A model generated the notes under the pieces. It saw nothing but the letters and a program-made list of their open reading frames with translations, had not been told where the DNA came from and did not search any database. A program made the translations under genes and the position numbers. A stretch of 64,000 bases of DNA from Cordylochernes scorpioides (taxonomy: Eukaryota > Arthropoda > Arachnida > Pseudoscorpiones > Chernetidae): contig CP092884.1 in assembly GCA_030710605.1 (NCBI GenBank), forward strand, positions 15,915,483 through 15,979,482. Reading direction: 5' to 3'. Of this stretch, positions 42,183 to 53,193 are shown in pieces. Numbering within the stretch: the first letter of the stretch is position 1; each line of letters opens with the position of its first letter.

Positions 42183-42980
42183 TTGGAAATAGAATCAAAC
42201 CAGGTCATCCCATTCCTAGACATCCTAATAATACGTACCACATCCTCATTCCACACCACAGTCTACTACAAAAAACAGTGTCCCCCCAGTTATACCCATT
42301 TCAATTCACACTGTCCCATTTCCCACAAAATCAACATAGTAAAAACTCTCACCAAAAGAATCTATACCCACTGTTCGCTCGATATATTTAAAGAAATAGA
42401 GAAAAATCTCATCATATCGCACCTCTCCATAGCATCGTTTCCGCTTGAATTCATCAACAGACATTCATATACACCTGGCCCCCCTAACCACCCTAAAATT
42501 TACAGATCATTATGTTTCCTTCCCTACTCCCCCTCCTCAGCCGACATAGCCAGAAGCCTTAAAGCATACGGTATCCGCACCTTATATAAAAACTCCCCCA
42601 ACCTGCTCACATCCCTCCGTCACCCATATACTAAATCGCATGCCCCCCCTGATCCCCTCCATTCTGTTGGCGCGGTCTACTCTGTCTCGTGTGAGCAATG
42701 CTCTGCCACATACGTTGGCGAGACAGGCAGATCCGTCGCCATCAGAATGTCTGAGCATTCTAGAAATATCTCCAACCAAGACACCAGGTCCCTCCTTTAC
42801 CAGCACACACTCAATACCGGCCATACATTCAACACCAACCACCCCACCATACATTACAGACGCATTCATAACCAGCACCAGCGATTAGTTCTCGAATCCA
42901 TAGAATCTCACAGACATAATAGCATCAACCGCAAAATAGATCTTCCTGATGCCTATCGTGCTCTCCTGGCCTTACAGTAA
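42183..42980 (+). CDS. Penelope-like RT C-terminus plus GIY-YIG endonuclease
   Basis: The 265 open codons include VIPFLDILIIR (residues 8-18), the end of the RT palm/thumb in Penelope-like elements, followed by TVYYKKQ and HFNSHCPISHKI. The endonuclease has VYSVSCEQC (165-173), TYVGETGRS (176-184), Arg188 and a candidate Glu238, matching the GIY-YIG catalytic layout, with the CX2C pair typical of this family. The endonuclease nicks DNA so the RT can prime. Upstream of the ATG the frame continues in family sense (ISFTLE) back to a stop at about 42164, so the true N-terminus is lost. The endonuclease itself looks intact. Confidence 0.85.
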   Translation: MEIESNQVIPFLDILIIRTTSSFHTTVYYKKQCPPSYTHFNSHCPISHKINIVKTLTKRIYTHCSLDIFKEIEKNLIISHLSIASFPLEFINRHSYTPGPPNHPKIYRSLCFLPYSPSSADIARSLKAYGIRTLYKNSPNLLTSLRHPYTKSHAPPDPLHSVGAVYSVSCEQCSATYVGETGRSVAIRMSEHSRNISNQDTRSLLYQHTLNTGHTFNTNHPTIHYRRIHNQHQRLVLESIESHRHNSINRKIDLPDAYRALLALQ

Positions 42981-43226
42981 TAGCATCATTTCCTAAAATT
43001 CTTTGAAATATCACATATCCAGTAATTTACGTTAACATATTCCTCTATAGACTCAAAACTCCAAATATACAAATGCCCTATTTGCCTACTATCTCTTTAA
43101 TTACAATAGTCATAACAAATGAAAAATCCCCATTTGCATAGCATATTCCGCTAATATGTAAATAATCATGTGTATATATTCTCTTTCTAGCCACATTACC
43201 TATGTTATAGTGTCACGTCTACCACG

Positions 43227-43254
43227 CCTGTAGAAGGGGTTTTTACCCGAAAGC
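43227..43254 (+). ncRNA. hammerhead-like 3' motif of the Penelope-like element
   Basis: CCTGTAGAAGG, a loop, then ACCCGAAAGCT: a short stem (GGG with CCC) flanked by CTGTAGA and GAAA. Penelope-like elements of other animals carry hammerhead ribozymes with CUGAUGA and GAAA around stem II (family knowledge). Here the first block is degenerate (CUGUAGA), so activity is doubtful. The conserved order recurs at 16564-16593 and 44758-44788. Confidence 0.35.
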
Positions 43255-43324
43255 TCGCACCGTTATAATTTGTCTAATAAAGAAACTTTTCTTCTCTTAT
43301 TCTGTTTTATCGCATAAGTAAGAA

Positions 43325-43773
43325 GGGTTTTCGTGTTAAATCGAGAACCTAGAATAGTTAGTTAGGAGCTCGATCCCACCGAGGTAACACCTGCTCTTGA
43401 GATCCCTCCCCGTTCATCCTTTTCAGCTAAGTCAATCACCGCCATGTGAATAGCTAGCCAATAGTCAACCCGCTCCACCTTCTCTCAAAGCCTTTCTTTC
43501 CTCCGATTAGTTGCCTTTTATTTCAACAATCAATCGTGTACTCTCGACTACTTTCCCCTGTTGTGTACACCTTAGCACTCAGCCACCACGACTGCGCCAT
43601 CACCTCAACAATCATCAATCACTTCAAAGAGTAATATTCACCCGCATATAATATTACATATATATATATATTCTGTTTAATAAAATAAATATAAAATATA
43701 ATTTTTTATTTTTAAAATATATCAAAAATAATATTACAAATTAAAATAAAATAGGTGCATTAGCTATGATGCA
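43325..43773 (-). repeat. 3' LTR of gypsy element 2
   Basis: On the minus strand a polypurine tract (CTGGAGAGGGGGAAG, 43774-43788) is directly followed by TGTTGCATCATAGC at 43773. The first 105 bp match the sequence starting at 48962. The rest is similar to the solo LTR-like region at 11680-12070. The far end is not sharply defined. Confidence 0.6.
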
Positions 43774-45260
43774 ACACTTCCCCCTCTCCAGAGGTCGTCA
43801 CGTCCTCGTGAGTGACCTCATGAATTCTTTCAAAATAGGGTTTGAGTCCTGAGATATGGGCAATCAATGGGTCTTGGCCAGGATTATCTTTCGGCTCAAT
43901 CAAGTAATTTACGTAGGACAGCTTCTTTAATATTCGATATGGGCCAAAATATTTTCTCAATAGTTTTTCACATTTTCCGATTTTCCTGATTGGTGTCCAA
44001 ACTGCCACTAGATGTTTCGGTTCATAGATTTTCTCATTGTGTTTTTATTCATAGTTTCTTTTCATTCTTTCTAAGTCTTCTCTGTGTTGTTAATGACTAT
44101 CTGTCTCGTCCTTGCTATTTTATCCAAGTAATTTTCTATATATTCGTCGCGCGTAATCGTCCATGTTACTGTCCATTGGGATATTCTCGTGTCTAAGAGG
44201 GGCATGTGTTCCCTTCCAAACAAGAGGAAAAATGGAGAGTAGCCTGTAGTTTCTTGAATTGTGGTATTATACGCGTGGTTGATAAAAGGGAGGATTTCGT
44301 CCCAATTCTTCTGGTCTGTGTTCACATACATGCTGATCATATTGATTAAAGTTCTATTTAGCCGTTCCATTAGTCCATTAGTCAGGGAATGGTAGCTCGT
44401 CGTAAAGCATTGTTTAACTTTGCACATTTTCATGACCTCCTTCATCAAATTGCTAGTGAATTGTGAACCTCCGTCACTAATAAGAAATCTTGGACGTAAA
44501 ATAATATGTTCGATTAAAAATGTAGAGATAAACGATTGCGATACGTTTCTTTATACGTGAAATTTTATGCAAGCTTTCGGATCTCATCAATCCTTCCACA
44601 GGCCAAACTATAAGCTGAGAGAAAGAGTATATATAGATGTACAATATTATTTACATACACCTAACGAAATTTTCTATTTATATTTTCTATTTTCGTTAGG
44701 TGTATGTAAATAATATTGTACATCTATATATACTCTTTCTCTCAGCTTATAGTTTGGCCTGTGGAAGGATTGATGAGATCCGAAAGCTTGCATAAAATTT
44801 CACGTATAAAGAAACGTATCGCTATCGTTTATTTTTATTTCATACTTTATAGCAATTCTTTTGTCTATTTATAAAAATGTAGAGACTTCTTTCACTCCTG
44901 CTTCTGATACTGCCTTTGTTTCAGCATACTTGGTATAATAATCCGTCCACACAATTGTCCATTTCCTTCTTCTTTTCGATGATGGCAAGGAGCCAACAAA
45001 ATCAATTCCGTTTCTTTCAAAAAGGTAGCTAGCTGGGGAAAAGGTTGTAAAAGTACAGAAGGCAACTGAGTTGAACCTTTCCGACTTTGGCAAAGAGAGC
45101 ACGTCTTTAAAAATTCGGAAACATCTTTCAGCATGAAAGGCCAATAGTATTTATTCTTCAATCGGTATGTGGTTCTGGCGACGCCCAGATGTCCATTCAG
45201 CATATGGTTGTGGTATTCACTCATGATTTCCTTCCTTCTCTTCTTTGGCACTACCAGCAA
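43760..45260 (-). pseudogene. gypsy element 2 integrase, interrupted
   Basis: The zinc region (HNHMLNGHLGVARTTYRLK with CSLCQ) lies at about 45230-45080, core pieces with GIDFVGSLP and WTDYYTKYAETKA at 45020-44880, then a foldback insertion (44529-44871). The core then resumes with RFLISDGGSQF (about 44495-44463) and TNGLMERLNRTL (about 44380-44345), so all three catalytic residues can be found. The C-terminal part (KYFGPYRILKKLS) runs to 43760. Frame changes occur near 45010 and 44070. Confidence 0.8.
44528..44871. mobile_element. Penelope-derived foldback with 14-bp target duplication
   Basis: Arms of about 141 bp (44529-44669 and 44691-44831) are near-perfect inverted copies. Each arm holds CCTGTGGAAGG, loop, CCGAAAGCT and ATAAAGAAACG (right arm 44758-44788), the 3' signature of the Penelope-like element at 43.2 kb. 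It splits the gypsy integrase. TAAAAATGTAGAGA stands on both sides (44514-44527 and 44872-44885), a 14-bp target duplication, as expected for target-primed reverse transcription. Confidence 0.75.
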
Positions 45261-45429
45261 CCATGCCCTACATTCAGGATTTGGATTTTTATTGTAGAGA
45301 CAACCATTTTCTTCTTTAAAGTTCTGTGTAATTGAACGCTTGTTTCCACTAAGATTCTCCTTAATATTCTCAATAAAATCATCCTTTTCGTCTATTATTT
45401 GATTCAGGAATAGTCTTTCATAATCTTCG

Positions 45430-46905
45430 TCCTATTCGTTTTCCGGTAAGGATCCTCTAGATAGACCATCAGCGTCTAAATGTTTTTTCCCGATTTGTGT
45501 ATAATTTGAAATTATATTCCTGAATCTTTAGTGCCCATCGTGCTAATCGACCGGTCGGATCTTTCAGATTCTTAAGCCAGCATAGTGCGTGATGATCAGT
45601 CACGAATTTGAAGTGCCTTCCATATAGGTAAGGTCGTAACTTGGACATTGATCACACAACGCTAGACATTCTTTTTCAGTAGTCGAATAATTTTGATCAA
45701 GTTTGCTCAGTGTTCGACTCAAATATGAGATCACCTTTTCTTTATCGCCGAATCTTTGGACTAATGTTGCACCCAACCGATGTTAGACGCGTCAGTATGA
45801 ATATGAGTAGTTGCATTCAGATCAAAGTGCCCTAAGATTGGGGGATTTATCAATGCTACTTTAAGGGTTTGAAATGATTTTTCTTGATTTTCTGTTAAGG
45901 TAAAAGGCACATTCTTTTTTATAAGATTGGTTAATGGATTAGCACTTTCGAAAAATCTTTGATAAATTTATATAATATGAGCACATTCCTAAAAATGGTT
46001 GAACTTCTTTTATCTTTTTGGGCCGAAGAAAATCTCTAATAGCCTTGATATTATGCTCCGCCGGTTTAATACCGTGTTGGCCGGTTATATGGCCAAGAAT
46101 CTCCAGTTCTTCGAAAGAAAATTGGCATTTTTTGTTGTTCAATTTTAAATTAGCCTCAGGAAAACATATTAAAACTGATTCTATTTTTTGAGATGTGTTG
46201 AAAAATCCGAGCTATATATGATTACGTGATTCAGATAACAGAGACAAATTTGTCATCTAAGATTACCAAGCAATTTTCCATTTTCCTCACAAACGAAGCA
46301 GGGGCATTGCATAGTCCGAAGGGCATTACGTTGAACTCATATAGGCCATGTGCTGTAATGAAGGCTGTCTTTTCCTTATCTTTCTCTTCAACTCTCTACT
46401 TGCCAATATCCAGATTTAAGGTCTATTGCTGAAAAGTATTTGGATCCTTGAAGTGTATCCAATACCTCATTAATTCTGGGAATTGAGTAAACATCCTTTA
46501 TTGTTACATCATTCAATTTTCTGTAGTCCACGCAGAATCTATACTTAACATCTCGCTTCTTGACCAATATCACGGGGAAGGACCATGACTCGAGGATGGT
46601 CTAATTATGCCGTCTCTGAGCATTTAATCAATTTTATCTTTTATGATTTCTCGCTCTTTAGCGCTCACCCTATATGGCTTGTGTTTGATCGGTTTCGCAC
46701 CTTCTGTATCAATCCGATGTTTCTCTAAGTTGGATCTTCCTAATCTTGTTGAAAACAAATCCGCGTACTTTTCCAAAACTTGTGTCAATTGTTCATTTTT
46801 CTTATAAGATAAATTTTCGCTTTTCTGAAATTGAGGTTCTTCAGGTTCCTTTTGTTCAATTTCTTCCATAAGATTCACTTTGGCTGGCTGGCTTCCAAAG
46901 CACAA
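45430..46905 (-). pseudogene. gypsy element 2 reverse transcriptase and RNase H, frameshifted
   Basis: RT motifs lie on the minus strand: ILVKKRDVKYRFCVDYRKLN, then DLKSGYWQV (46573-46388), and HITGQHGIKPAEHN with FLGMCSYY (46142-45939). The RNase H region (45900-45430) shows HIHTDAS and NHHALCW-like pieces in mixed frames. The region between 46390 and 46140, which should hold the YxDD box, is disrupted. Several small indels break the frame. Confidence 0.75.
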
Positions 46906-46957
46906 TGTTTTTTTAAAATATTTTTAACGGTCGAGGATAAGAGTTTGTTATCCAGAT

Positions 46958-47476
46958 TTATGTTTCCTTATTCGCAACATTTATTAAGCTTCTTGCTAGT
47001 CGAAGTCCATTTGATTGAAACATTTTATGGTTCTCCTCGATGATGTATTCGCCATCTTCTGCTTCTACAAATGACTCAATCAATTTAATAGAAGGTTCTG
47101 GTATAATGACATCTTTTGCACTTTTTATTTTCTTCTGTTGATATATGATTACGTCACGATTTCCTGTCAAGTCATATTTGATTATTTCACGCTGACAATC
47201 AAATTTTGCGTTCATTTTCTTAAGAAATTCTCGTCCAATTATAAATATTCGCAAATGTGTTCTCATTATCATAAATTGATGTGTAAATTCCTTGTCATAA
47301 AATTTTATATTTAAAACAATATTTTCTACGATATCTAATTCTTTTCCATCGGGTCCGGAGCACATTTTATCAGAATTTAATATTTCAAAACCTGTATTAA
47401 GCGCTGTACTAAGGTCGACCACTAAAAGATCGGCGCCTGTATCAATCAAAGCTTCGCAGATACCGATTCTATCCAC
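46958..47476 (-). pseudogene. gypsy element 2 aspartic protease
   Basis: The 172 open codons start inside pol. ALIDTGADLLVVD near the start (residues 9-21) is the retropepsin catalytic DTGA motif. A later IIGREFLKK matches the second conserved loop. The protease would cut the polyprotein. The domain itself reads intact, but flanking frames are broken. Confidence 0.75.
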
Positions 47477-47682
47477 CTTAATGTTCTTTTTATTTTTGGG
47501 GTCCAGCTTTTTTATTCCATTTATGGTCGAATTGCTTTGATTGACGGACTCAGGCGCGATGCTTAGTTTAAATCTTCCAACGCGGCATATCTATTCCGTG
47601 TAGGAATACTCGAGTGTGTGCTATTACTTACGTCAGCGTAGAGCAGAGGTCTCGACTTCTCAGTTCCCTTATCTATTCTAAT

Positions 47683-48665
47683 TTACTCTTCGACCTTGGC
47701 TTGTGCAACTATGGGGTCCTCTTCCACAATTCTTACAAACCGGACTCTGCAATACCGGGCTACGTGTCCTGGCTTGTTACACTTGAAACATATTGGTCTC
47801 CCGTCTTCTGTCCTATTATTGTTTGAATCTGGACTCTTATTGTATGTTTTCCTTAGGTAGGCTGGTTTTGGCTCAGGATTAGGAGTGTAAGGTCGTCTAG
47901 GGGCAGAGACCTGGGGCAGAGGCTTGTTCTGGTTGTACTTCGGAGCGAGGGTCTGGGGCTTGGAGGTGTTCTGGTATGGTGTTCTGAACGACGGAGCGTT
48001 CTTACATTGCTCTTGATGATGGGGACGAGGAGAGCTTGGTCCATTATATAGAGCTTTTGATTTTTTTACACGTTCTTGGAAATTATCTCCAAACAAATCC
48101 ATCTTTTTACACAATTCTATAAGTTCGTTGTTATTTTTAGGAGGGTTTAGGTAGAGGGAAAAATATTATTCTTTCTTTAACACAACCCTCCAATAACCCA
48201 ATTTATTTTAGTTTCTTCTTCCATTTGGGGGTCAACTTTGCTGCACAGTACAAGGATATTCTCTGCAAACCTGATTGCAGGTCCATTCCACTTTTGCATT
48301 CTGTTTAGCCTCATCTTCATTTATTCTTTGTTGGCGTCTGAGGCAAAATCCTGAATTAGGCGGCTTTTGATATTATCCCAGCTTGTGAAACTTATCTTGT
48401 GTAGGTTTAGCCAGTTTTTGGCGCTACCAATCATATTCATGGCAGCAAAACGGGAAATAATATAGTCAGCCCAATGGTACAGAAAGCCAATTTCTTCAAG
48501 AGATTCAATCCATGGGCAAGCGTCTTCTGTTCCATCATACTTCGAGATGTCTATGTTGGGATTTAAGACAACTGGGTCAGCACTTGCATCTCGACCAATT
48601 GTTGCATCAGGTTGCGGCTTGGTAGACTCTTCAACCTTGATTCTCTCCTGTGCTGGGTCTTGCAT
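47683..48665 (-). pseudogene. gypsy element 2 Gag with CCHC zinc knuckle
   Basis: The N-terminal piece (48665-48321, 114 codons) has a capsid-like segment with WADYIISRFAAMNMIGSAKNW. The C-terminal piece (48114-47683) has a proline/arginine-rich stretch and CFKCNKPGHVARYC (CX2CX4HX4C), the nucleocapsid knuckle. A gap of about 200 bp with frame breaks lies between. Gag builds the particle and packages RNA. Confidence 0.75.
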
Positions 48666-48837
48666 CTTACCAGAGCGTGTCTCCCCATCCTACAAATTTA
48701 TATAAGGGAATAATGAGATAACTCAACTCTAAGTAGCCTCCAGAATAATTCATTAATTTCTCATATCAAAGAGAGCAGTGAAGTCACACAGTGTCCCAAA
48801 ATACAAATGGTGATTTTATAATACATAAATCTGTTTA

Positions 48838-48962
48838 TAATATATATATATATTCTGTTTAATAAAATAAAAAAATATAAAATATAAATTTGAATTTATA
48901 ATATAATCAAAAATAATATTACATATTAAAATAAATTAGGTGCATTAGCTATGATGCAACAA
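48838..48962 (-). repeat. 5' LTR of gypsy element 2, shortened
   Basis: It starts TGTTGCATCATAGC at 48962 on the minus strand and matches 43668-43773 for about 105-110 bp. It then passes at a TA-rich run into the leader, losing the rest of the LTR. It was inserted at the edge of the ML duplication unit. Confidence 0.55.
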
Positions 48963-48997
48963 TATATATTCAAAAATCACTTTTTAAATCTACAATG

Positions 48998-49055
48998 AGC
49001 AGGAAATATCTTTATTTATCGAGCTGCTAACCAGAATGGATTATTTTTGAGCCCG
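48998..49055 (-). mobile_element. 58-bp retro-insertion with 12-bp target duplication
   Basis: AAATCTACAATG (48986-48997) and AAATCCACAATA (49056-49067) flank 58 bp that match 25565-25620. The paralogous site at 37104-37117 has one copy of the 12-mer (CATTGTGGATTT) and no insert. This is a very short, 5'-truncated copy of the element whose 3' end is at 25565. Confidence 0.6.
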
Positions 49056-49167
49056 AAATCCACAATAAAAATAATTTTCAAAAATAGAAATATAGCTATA
49101 AAAATAATGAGATAATTAATGAATATTAATTTTATTGTTATTCAAGTTCAAAATAAAAAGGAAGCAT

Positions 49168-49623
49168 TTAAGCAACGCTAATGGGGATGATAACGCAGAC
49201 AGCCTCATTCATATTTTCGTCGATCAACTTCCATTTGAGGTGTAGATTACTAACGTAAGGGTAATCTGGATTGATGTACATGCTGTAATAGTATTTCTGG
49301 GGCTCGCCAGCCTTCAGGGGGCACTTGAGGCCGCAATTCTTGCAGGCATCAGGGTTGGGGAGTGGGTATCTTACTTCTATTCCCCAACCGATAATGACCG
49401 AGACTTCAGTCTTGAGACTCCTGATGTCCTTTTTTGGAATCATTTCAATGGTAATCTTACCGGTTTTTCCTTTTTTGATGATGCATGATTCTGCGTCGTC
49501 GGGACATCCTTCCACGCTCACCTTGGAGACGATAGAGTTCTTCTGGCTCTGGCAGTTGGCCCAGGGAGAGGCGAGTGCTGAGCTGCACACGACGGCAAGC
49601 AGGAGGACAGTAGAGAGTTGCAT
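49168..49623 (-). CDS. secreted ML-domain (NPC2-like) protein, copy 2
   Basis: Another 151-residue protein with the same signal peptide, the same cysteines (24, 40, 47, 94, 97, 101, 143) and the same length as copy 1. I count 15 amino-acid differences. Fourteen lie in two patches, residues 72-85 (A72T, G74V, W79G, D80W, S82I, K85R) and 120-141 (S120D, S123Y, D125S, G126N, I127L, K137N, K138M, D141A); the other is P25Q. Residues 26-71 and 86-119 are identical. Promoter and 3' UTR are also shared. The frame is intact, so both copies may work, possibly with different ligands or surfaces. Confidence 0.9.
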   Translation of the reverse strand: MQLSTVLLLAVVCSSALASPWANCQSQKNSIVSKVSVEGCPDDAESCIIKKGKTGKITIEMIPKKDIRSLKTEVSVIIGWGIEVRYPLPNPDACKNCGLKCPLKAGEPQKYYYSMYINPDYPYVSNLHLKWKLIDENMNEAVCVIIPISVA

Positions 49624-49695
49624 GGTGGAATGCGACTGGATATCCTCTCCTCACCATTTATATACTCATGCTAGTCTGACTCAGCATCCAGATAA
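49624..49695 (-). promoter_or_regulatory. ML gene 2 core promoter: GATA, ARE-like and TATA boxes
   Basis: On the minus strand: TTATCT (49695-49690), TGCTGAGTCA (49686-49677) and TATATAAA (49664-49657), with the same spacing as gene 1. The initiator region differs slightly (GTCGCATTCC in place of GTCACATTCC). Confidence 0.55.
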
Positions 49696-50082
49696 CTGCT
49701 ATCGATTCAATTATCAAACCAATAATTATGCATATCTTTCATACCTTCAATGACTATTCAAGATATAATCATATTAACTAAATCAAATCCCTATATCAAA
49801 TTATAAGGCGAAAACAACAAGCATGCAGAAATGCGTTTATTTTTTAGATAAAAATAATCCTTGGGCGCCCTTATGTTTTTACTTTTTATAAGTTGCTTAC
49901 ATTTATCAATTTTGATCTAAAACTAAATATGAACATATTGCCAGTAGAAATCGATTTTTCAAAGTGTAAACCACTTTTAGCAAAAACGTAAAATGTTTAA
50001 AATATACTTATCCTAAGAATACTGATGTTTTCGTATTAATATGATGTCCAAAATTAAGATAAAAAACAATGTTAGTCTCCTA

Positions 50083-50121
<39 letters not shown>

Positions 50122-50277
50122 TTGTTTTGAACTAAATTTTTAGATGGATAGACAAAATTATAATAAATAAATTAGACAAAATAAATTCATTGTTTAAATA
50201 TATTTCACAAAGTTATGCAAATTTATGGTAATAAGTCCAAATTTCAGGTAGATGTTGAACAATATTTTATGACTTAA

Positions 50278-51190
50278 TTAGGGTCTGTGGTCGCCTCTAA
50301 TAGCTAGACAGCTGTTATAAAAACATTTCATGCTGTTTATTAGGCAATTAAAGAGATCTTGATGCAACAAATCCCACTCTTCAACCAAAGCAGTTTTCAG
50401 TGCTTGGGTGGTCCTGGGTGAGGGTGAACGAGATCCAATTCGTCTCGCCAAGACATTCCAAACATGTTCTATGGGATTGAGGTCTGGTGATCTGTCAGTC
50501 CACTCTATCCTTTGAATGCCCTCACTTTCAAGATATTCGTTTATCATCAGAGGTATGTGAGGACGAGCATTATCATCCACAAAGATGAACGAGGGTCGAA
50601 CCCATCCCTGAAAAACCTTACATAGGGCTCATGTAGTGGCGTTCGTGCGTCTATCATAATACCACCCCAGACCATGACACCTTGGCGAACGTAACGGTTC
50701 CTTTTTATGATGTTTGAGGGATGGTTTCGAGTCCCGCTTTGTCTCCACATACCTAGAATGTGTGTTAAAACTAAACCATGACTAATCACTGAAAAGAACA
50801 AGAGCTCACAGATTTAAGATCCAAGAATGATGTTGTCTACTCTAATTCAGACGTGCCCTTTTTTTTGATGGCAGTGAGAGGGATACAAACCTTCGGCCAC
50901 CTTGCATACATCCCTCTCTCGATGTGTATTCTGTAACTGTTTGCTCCATTTTTAGCTGTCTGGCTGCCATGGTTCAGGTAACCTTCTTCTGTTGAGGTTG
51001 TGATTCTCGGGCGACCTTGTCCTTCTCTTCTGAAGAAGTTTCCTGTGTCTTGTAATTATTTCCATAGATTCGAAACCACCTTTCTTGACGTTTCTAGCCA
51101 TCTTGAAATTCTGCTTGGGACTGGCCTGCCTCTATTTTACAAATGGTCCACCACATTAATGAGTCTTCTATACGTCTATAACGTTCCATG
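50278..51190 (-). pseudogene. Tc1-like transposase (DD34E), decayed
   Basis: C-terminal part 50580-50278: DDNARPHIPLMINEYL and RSPDLNPIEHVWNVLARR keep the second Asp and the Glu. Upstream, RNRYVRQGVMVWGGIMIDART is readable at about 50715-50645, and N-terminal pieces in broken frames reach about 51190. The first catalytic motif is not recognisable. Terminal repeats were not found. Confidence 0.75.
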
Positions 51191-51199
51191 GATAGTTTA

Positions 51200-52004
51200 A
51201 ACGAAAGAAATGTTCTTTAAATAAAATCGTAAAGCTGGATAAAAAATGGCACGCAAGCGAACGCTTCAAAGAATGTCTCAAATATGCATATCAAAATAAT
51301 TTTTATTAGCTAGCTAAATGGTGTGATGTAATTTGCATATTATATAATGATTTCTATTATATTTCGTTATTATTAATTATTTTTTATCAAAGATTTAGTG
51401 TTTGTTACCTTACTTTTTTTACTCTGGTGTATTTAAATGTTTCGTCTTCTATTTTCAAGGTCCGAGTTTTAGATTTTTTTTGTCCGTTGAACGATGGAAT
51501 TTATTTAAAAAATTGTCTCGATTCGTATTTTCTTTCAACACAACGAAAATAATTGACTACGTAATATAAATAGAGATATATTTATAACCCAGGTTCCTGG
51601 AGCGCAGAGCGCCAACTACCCGGAACGTATTATAAAGCCCTACATTCATTAAAAATCAGTTTTAAAATATATAAATCAATGATATAAATAATGTTTTGAT
51701 ATATTGGACACAATTTATTTTTACAAATATTCTTATAACGGGGCGACAGGCAAACTTTTCCAGGATTCGGTTAAAATGTTCAATGGTCCAGTCTGCCGGG
51801 CTAGCAGTTGAACATAACTAACTTGGTGGAGTGACTACATATCTAATACCTTCTTTATCACAATAATTATTTGAGTCAGGAATGAACCAAAACATGAAGC
51901 CATTATATTTGCTATAAATTGTATATTATATAAACATATAAAACGACGATGTTGTGTTTAAAATACAAAAACTAATAACAATGTGTTTATCATTTGCCAT
52001 TTAT
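51200..52004. other. no gene recognised
   Basis: AT-rich. Nothing assignable. Confidence 0.3.
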
Positions 52005-52716
52005 AGAAAATTAAATATATATATATAAAATTGAATGTCTGTCTGTCTGTCTGTCTGTACTCTATAGATTCAAAAACCATACATCCAATCGCCGTGAAAT
52101 TTTGGGATATTATTAGGTATATCACCGGGAAGGTTTTTGAAAAATAATTTCATGAAAATCTTGAATATCCTTAGAGTTATTTGCAGATTTGTAGATTTAA
52201 CTCGCAAGCAGCGCCCCCATTGTGACGATGATAACAAGTTTTCTTATCACTAAGTTTGTTCTCTTAAATATTATTTATCAAAGGTAAGATTATCTCAGGA
52301 TGACACGGCAAATATTTGACCGGGAAAAAATGTTCACTAGATAAAACGATGATTTTGTAATGTAGAAAATTAGGAAAGACAAAATTCAGGATGACACGGC
52401 ACACAGGGACCGGGAAAAAATGTTCACTTTATCGAGAGATTCAAATTTACGAGTTTCAAATTATCAAAATATATCTTTTTTTAAAATAAGTTTTTAGAGA
52501 ATTGTTTTAACAAATGTTCGCTAGACAAACCTTTACTCGGGTAAAACCCCGGGCGAAGATAATTTCCAATTACCGAGGGAACCAATTAATATTGATTTTA
52601 TTCAACTTATCGAATATTTTTAAAGGGACCGGGAAAAAATGTTCACTTTATCGAGAGATTCGTTAGACAAACCTTTACTCGGGTAAAACTCGAGCGAAGC
52701 CGGGTACGTCCGCTAG
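52005..52716 (+). mobile_element. non-autonomous Helitron, about 710 bp
   Basis: The 5' leader TTGAATGTCTGTCTGTCTG follows an AT tract. The 3' hairpin CTCGAGCGAAGCCGGG ends at CTAG (52713-52716), then T. An internal copy of the 3' subterminal block (52528-52560) shows a duplication with a second ending. Non-coding. Confidence 0.75.
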
Positions 52717-52719
52717 TTT

Positions 52720-53174
52720 ACTATAAACATGTTTATTCACAGCTTTATCAAGACCATCTGCTTCATACAGATTCACCACAAGAAGGAAGCATAGATGGAG
52801 CTCCTATACTCTCCAGGTAGCGCAGAGCTCAACAGCCTCCAGGTTCGACGCATTTCCAGTGGCCACAGAATTCACTGTGCATATGTCAAGGTAAGCGTAT
52901 CACCGAGAAGAAGAGTTTGGTATCAGCCGCGTTTTAGTCTTCTATTTTTCTCTTCCAAATGGACCACGACATTCGGCGATTCTATTATTCTCTTCCAAAC
53001 GGTGACTGCGGTCTTGTAGAATTTATATAAACCAAAGAGAAGACCTTGATCAAACATAATTGTATTGATCCAATTAAATATTTGTTGACTATCGAATTGA
53101 GTCAAATATGTTTATTTTTAATAATACCAAGTTTGTATCAGTAAGGTCTGTAGCGATAATAGTTGATGATATTG
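52720..53174. other. no gene recognised
   Basis: A 74-codon ORF (52795-53019) and others have no recognisable features. Confidence 0.25.
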
Positions 53175-53193
53175 TGTAACAAAGTATTTATTA

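Larger units (their letters stand above)
41797..43330 (+). mobile_element. Penelope-like element, 5' truncated
   Basis: It contains the C-terminal end of a Penelope RT fused to a GIY-YIG endonuclease (42183-42980) and a 3' region with the signature CCTGTAGAAGG...CCGAAAGCT. A direct repeat of about 85 bp (41797-41884 and 42046-42124, with ATATGTAGCAAGCTATACAG) lies upstream, like the terminal repeats (pLTRs) of this class. Most of the RT is missing between the repeat and the ORF. Confidence 0.7.

Noticed and set aside
42582..42888. ORFs in other frames over the Penelope-like endonuclease
   Set aside because: Shadows of the GIY-YIG coding frame.
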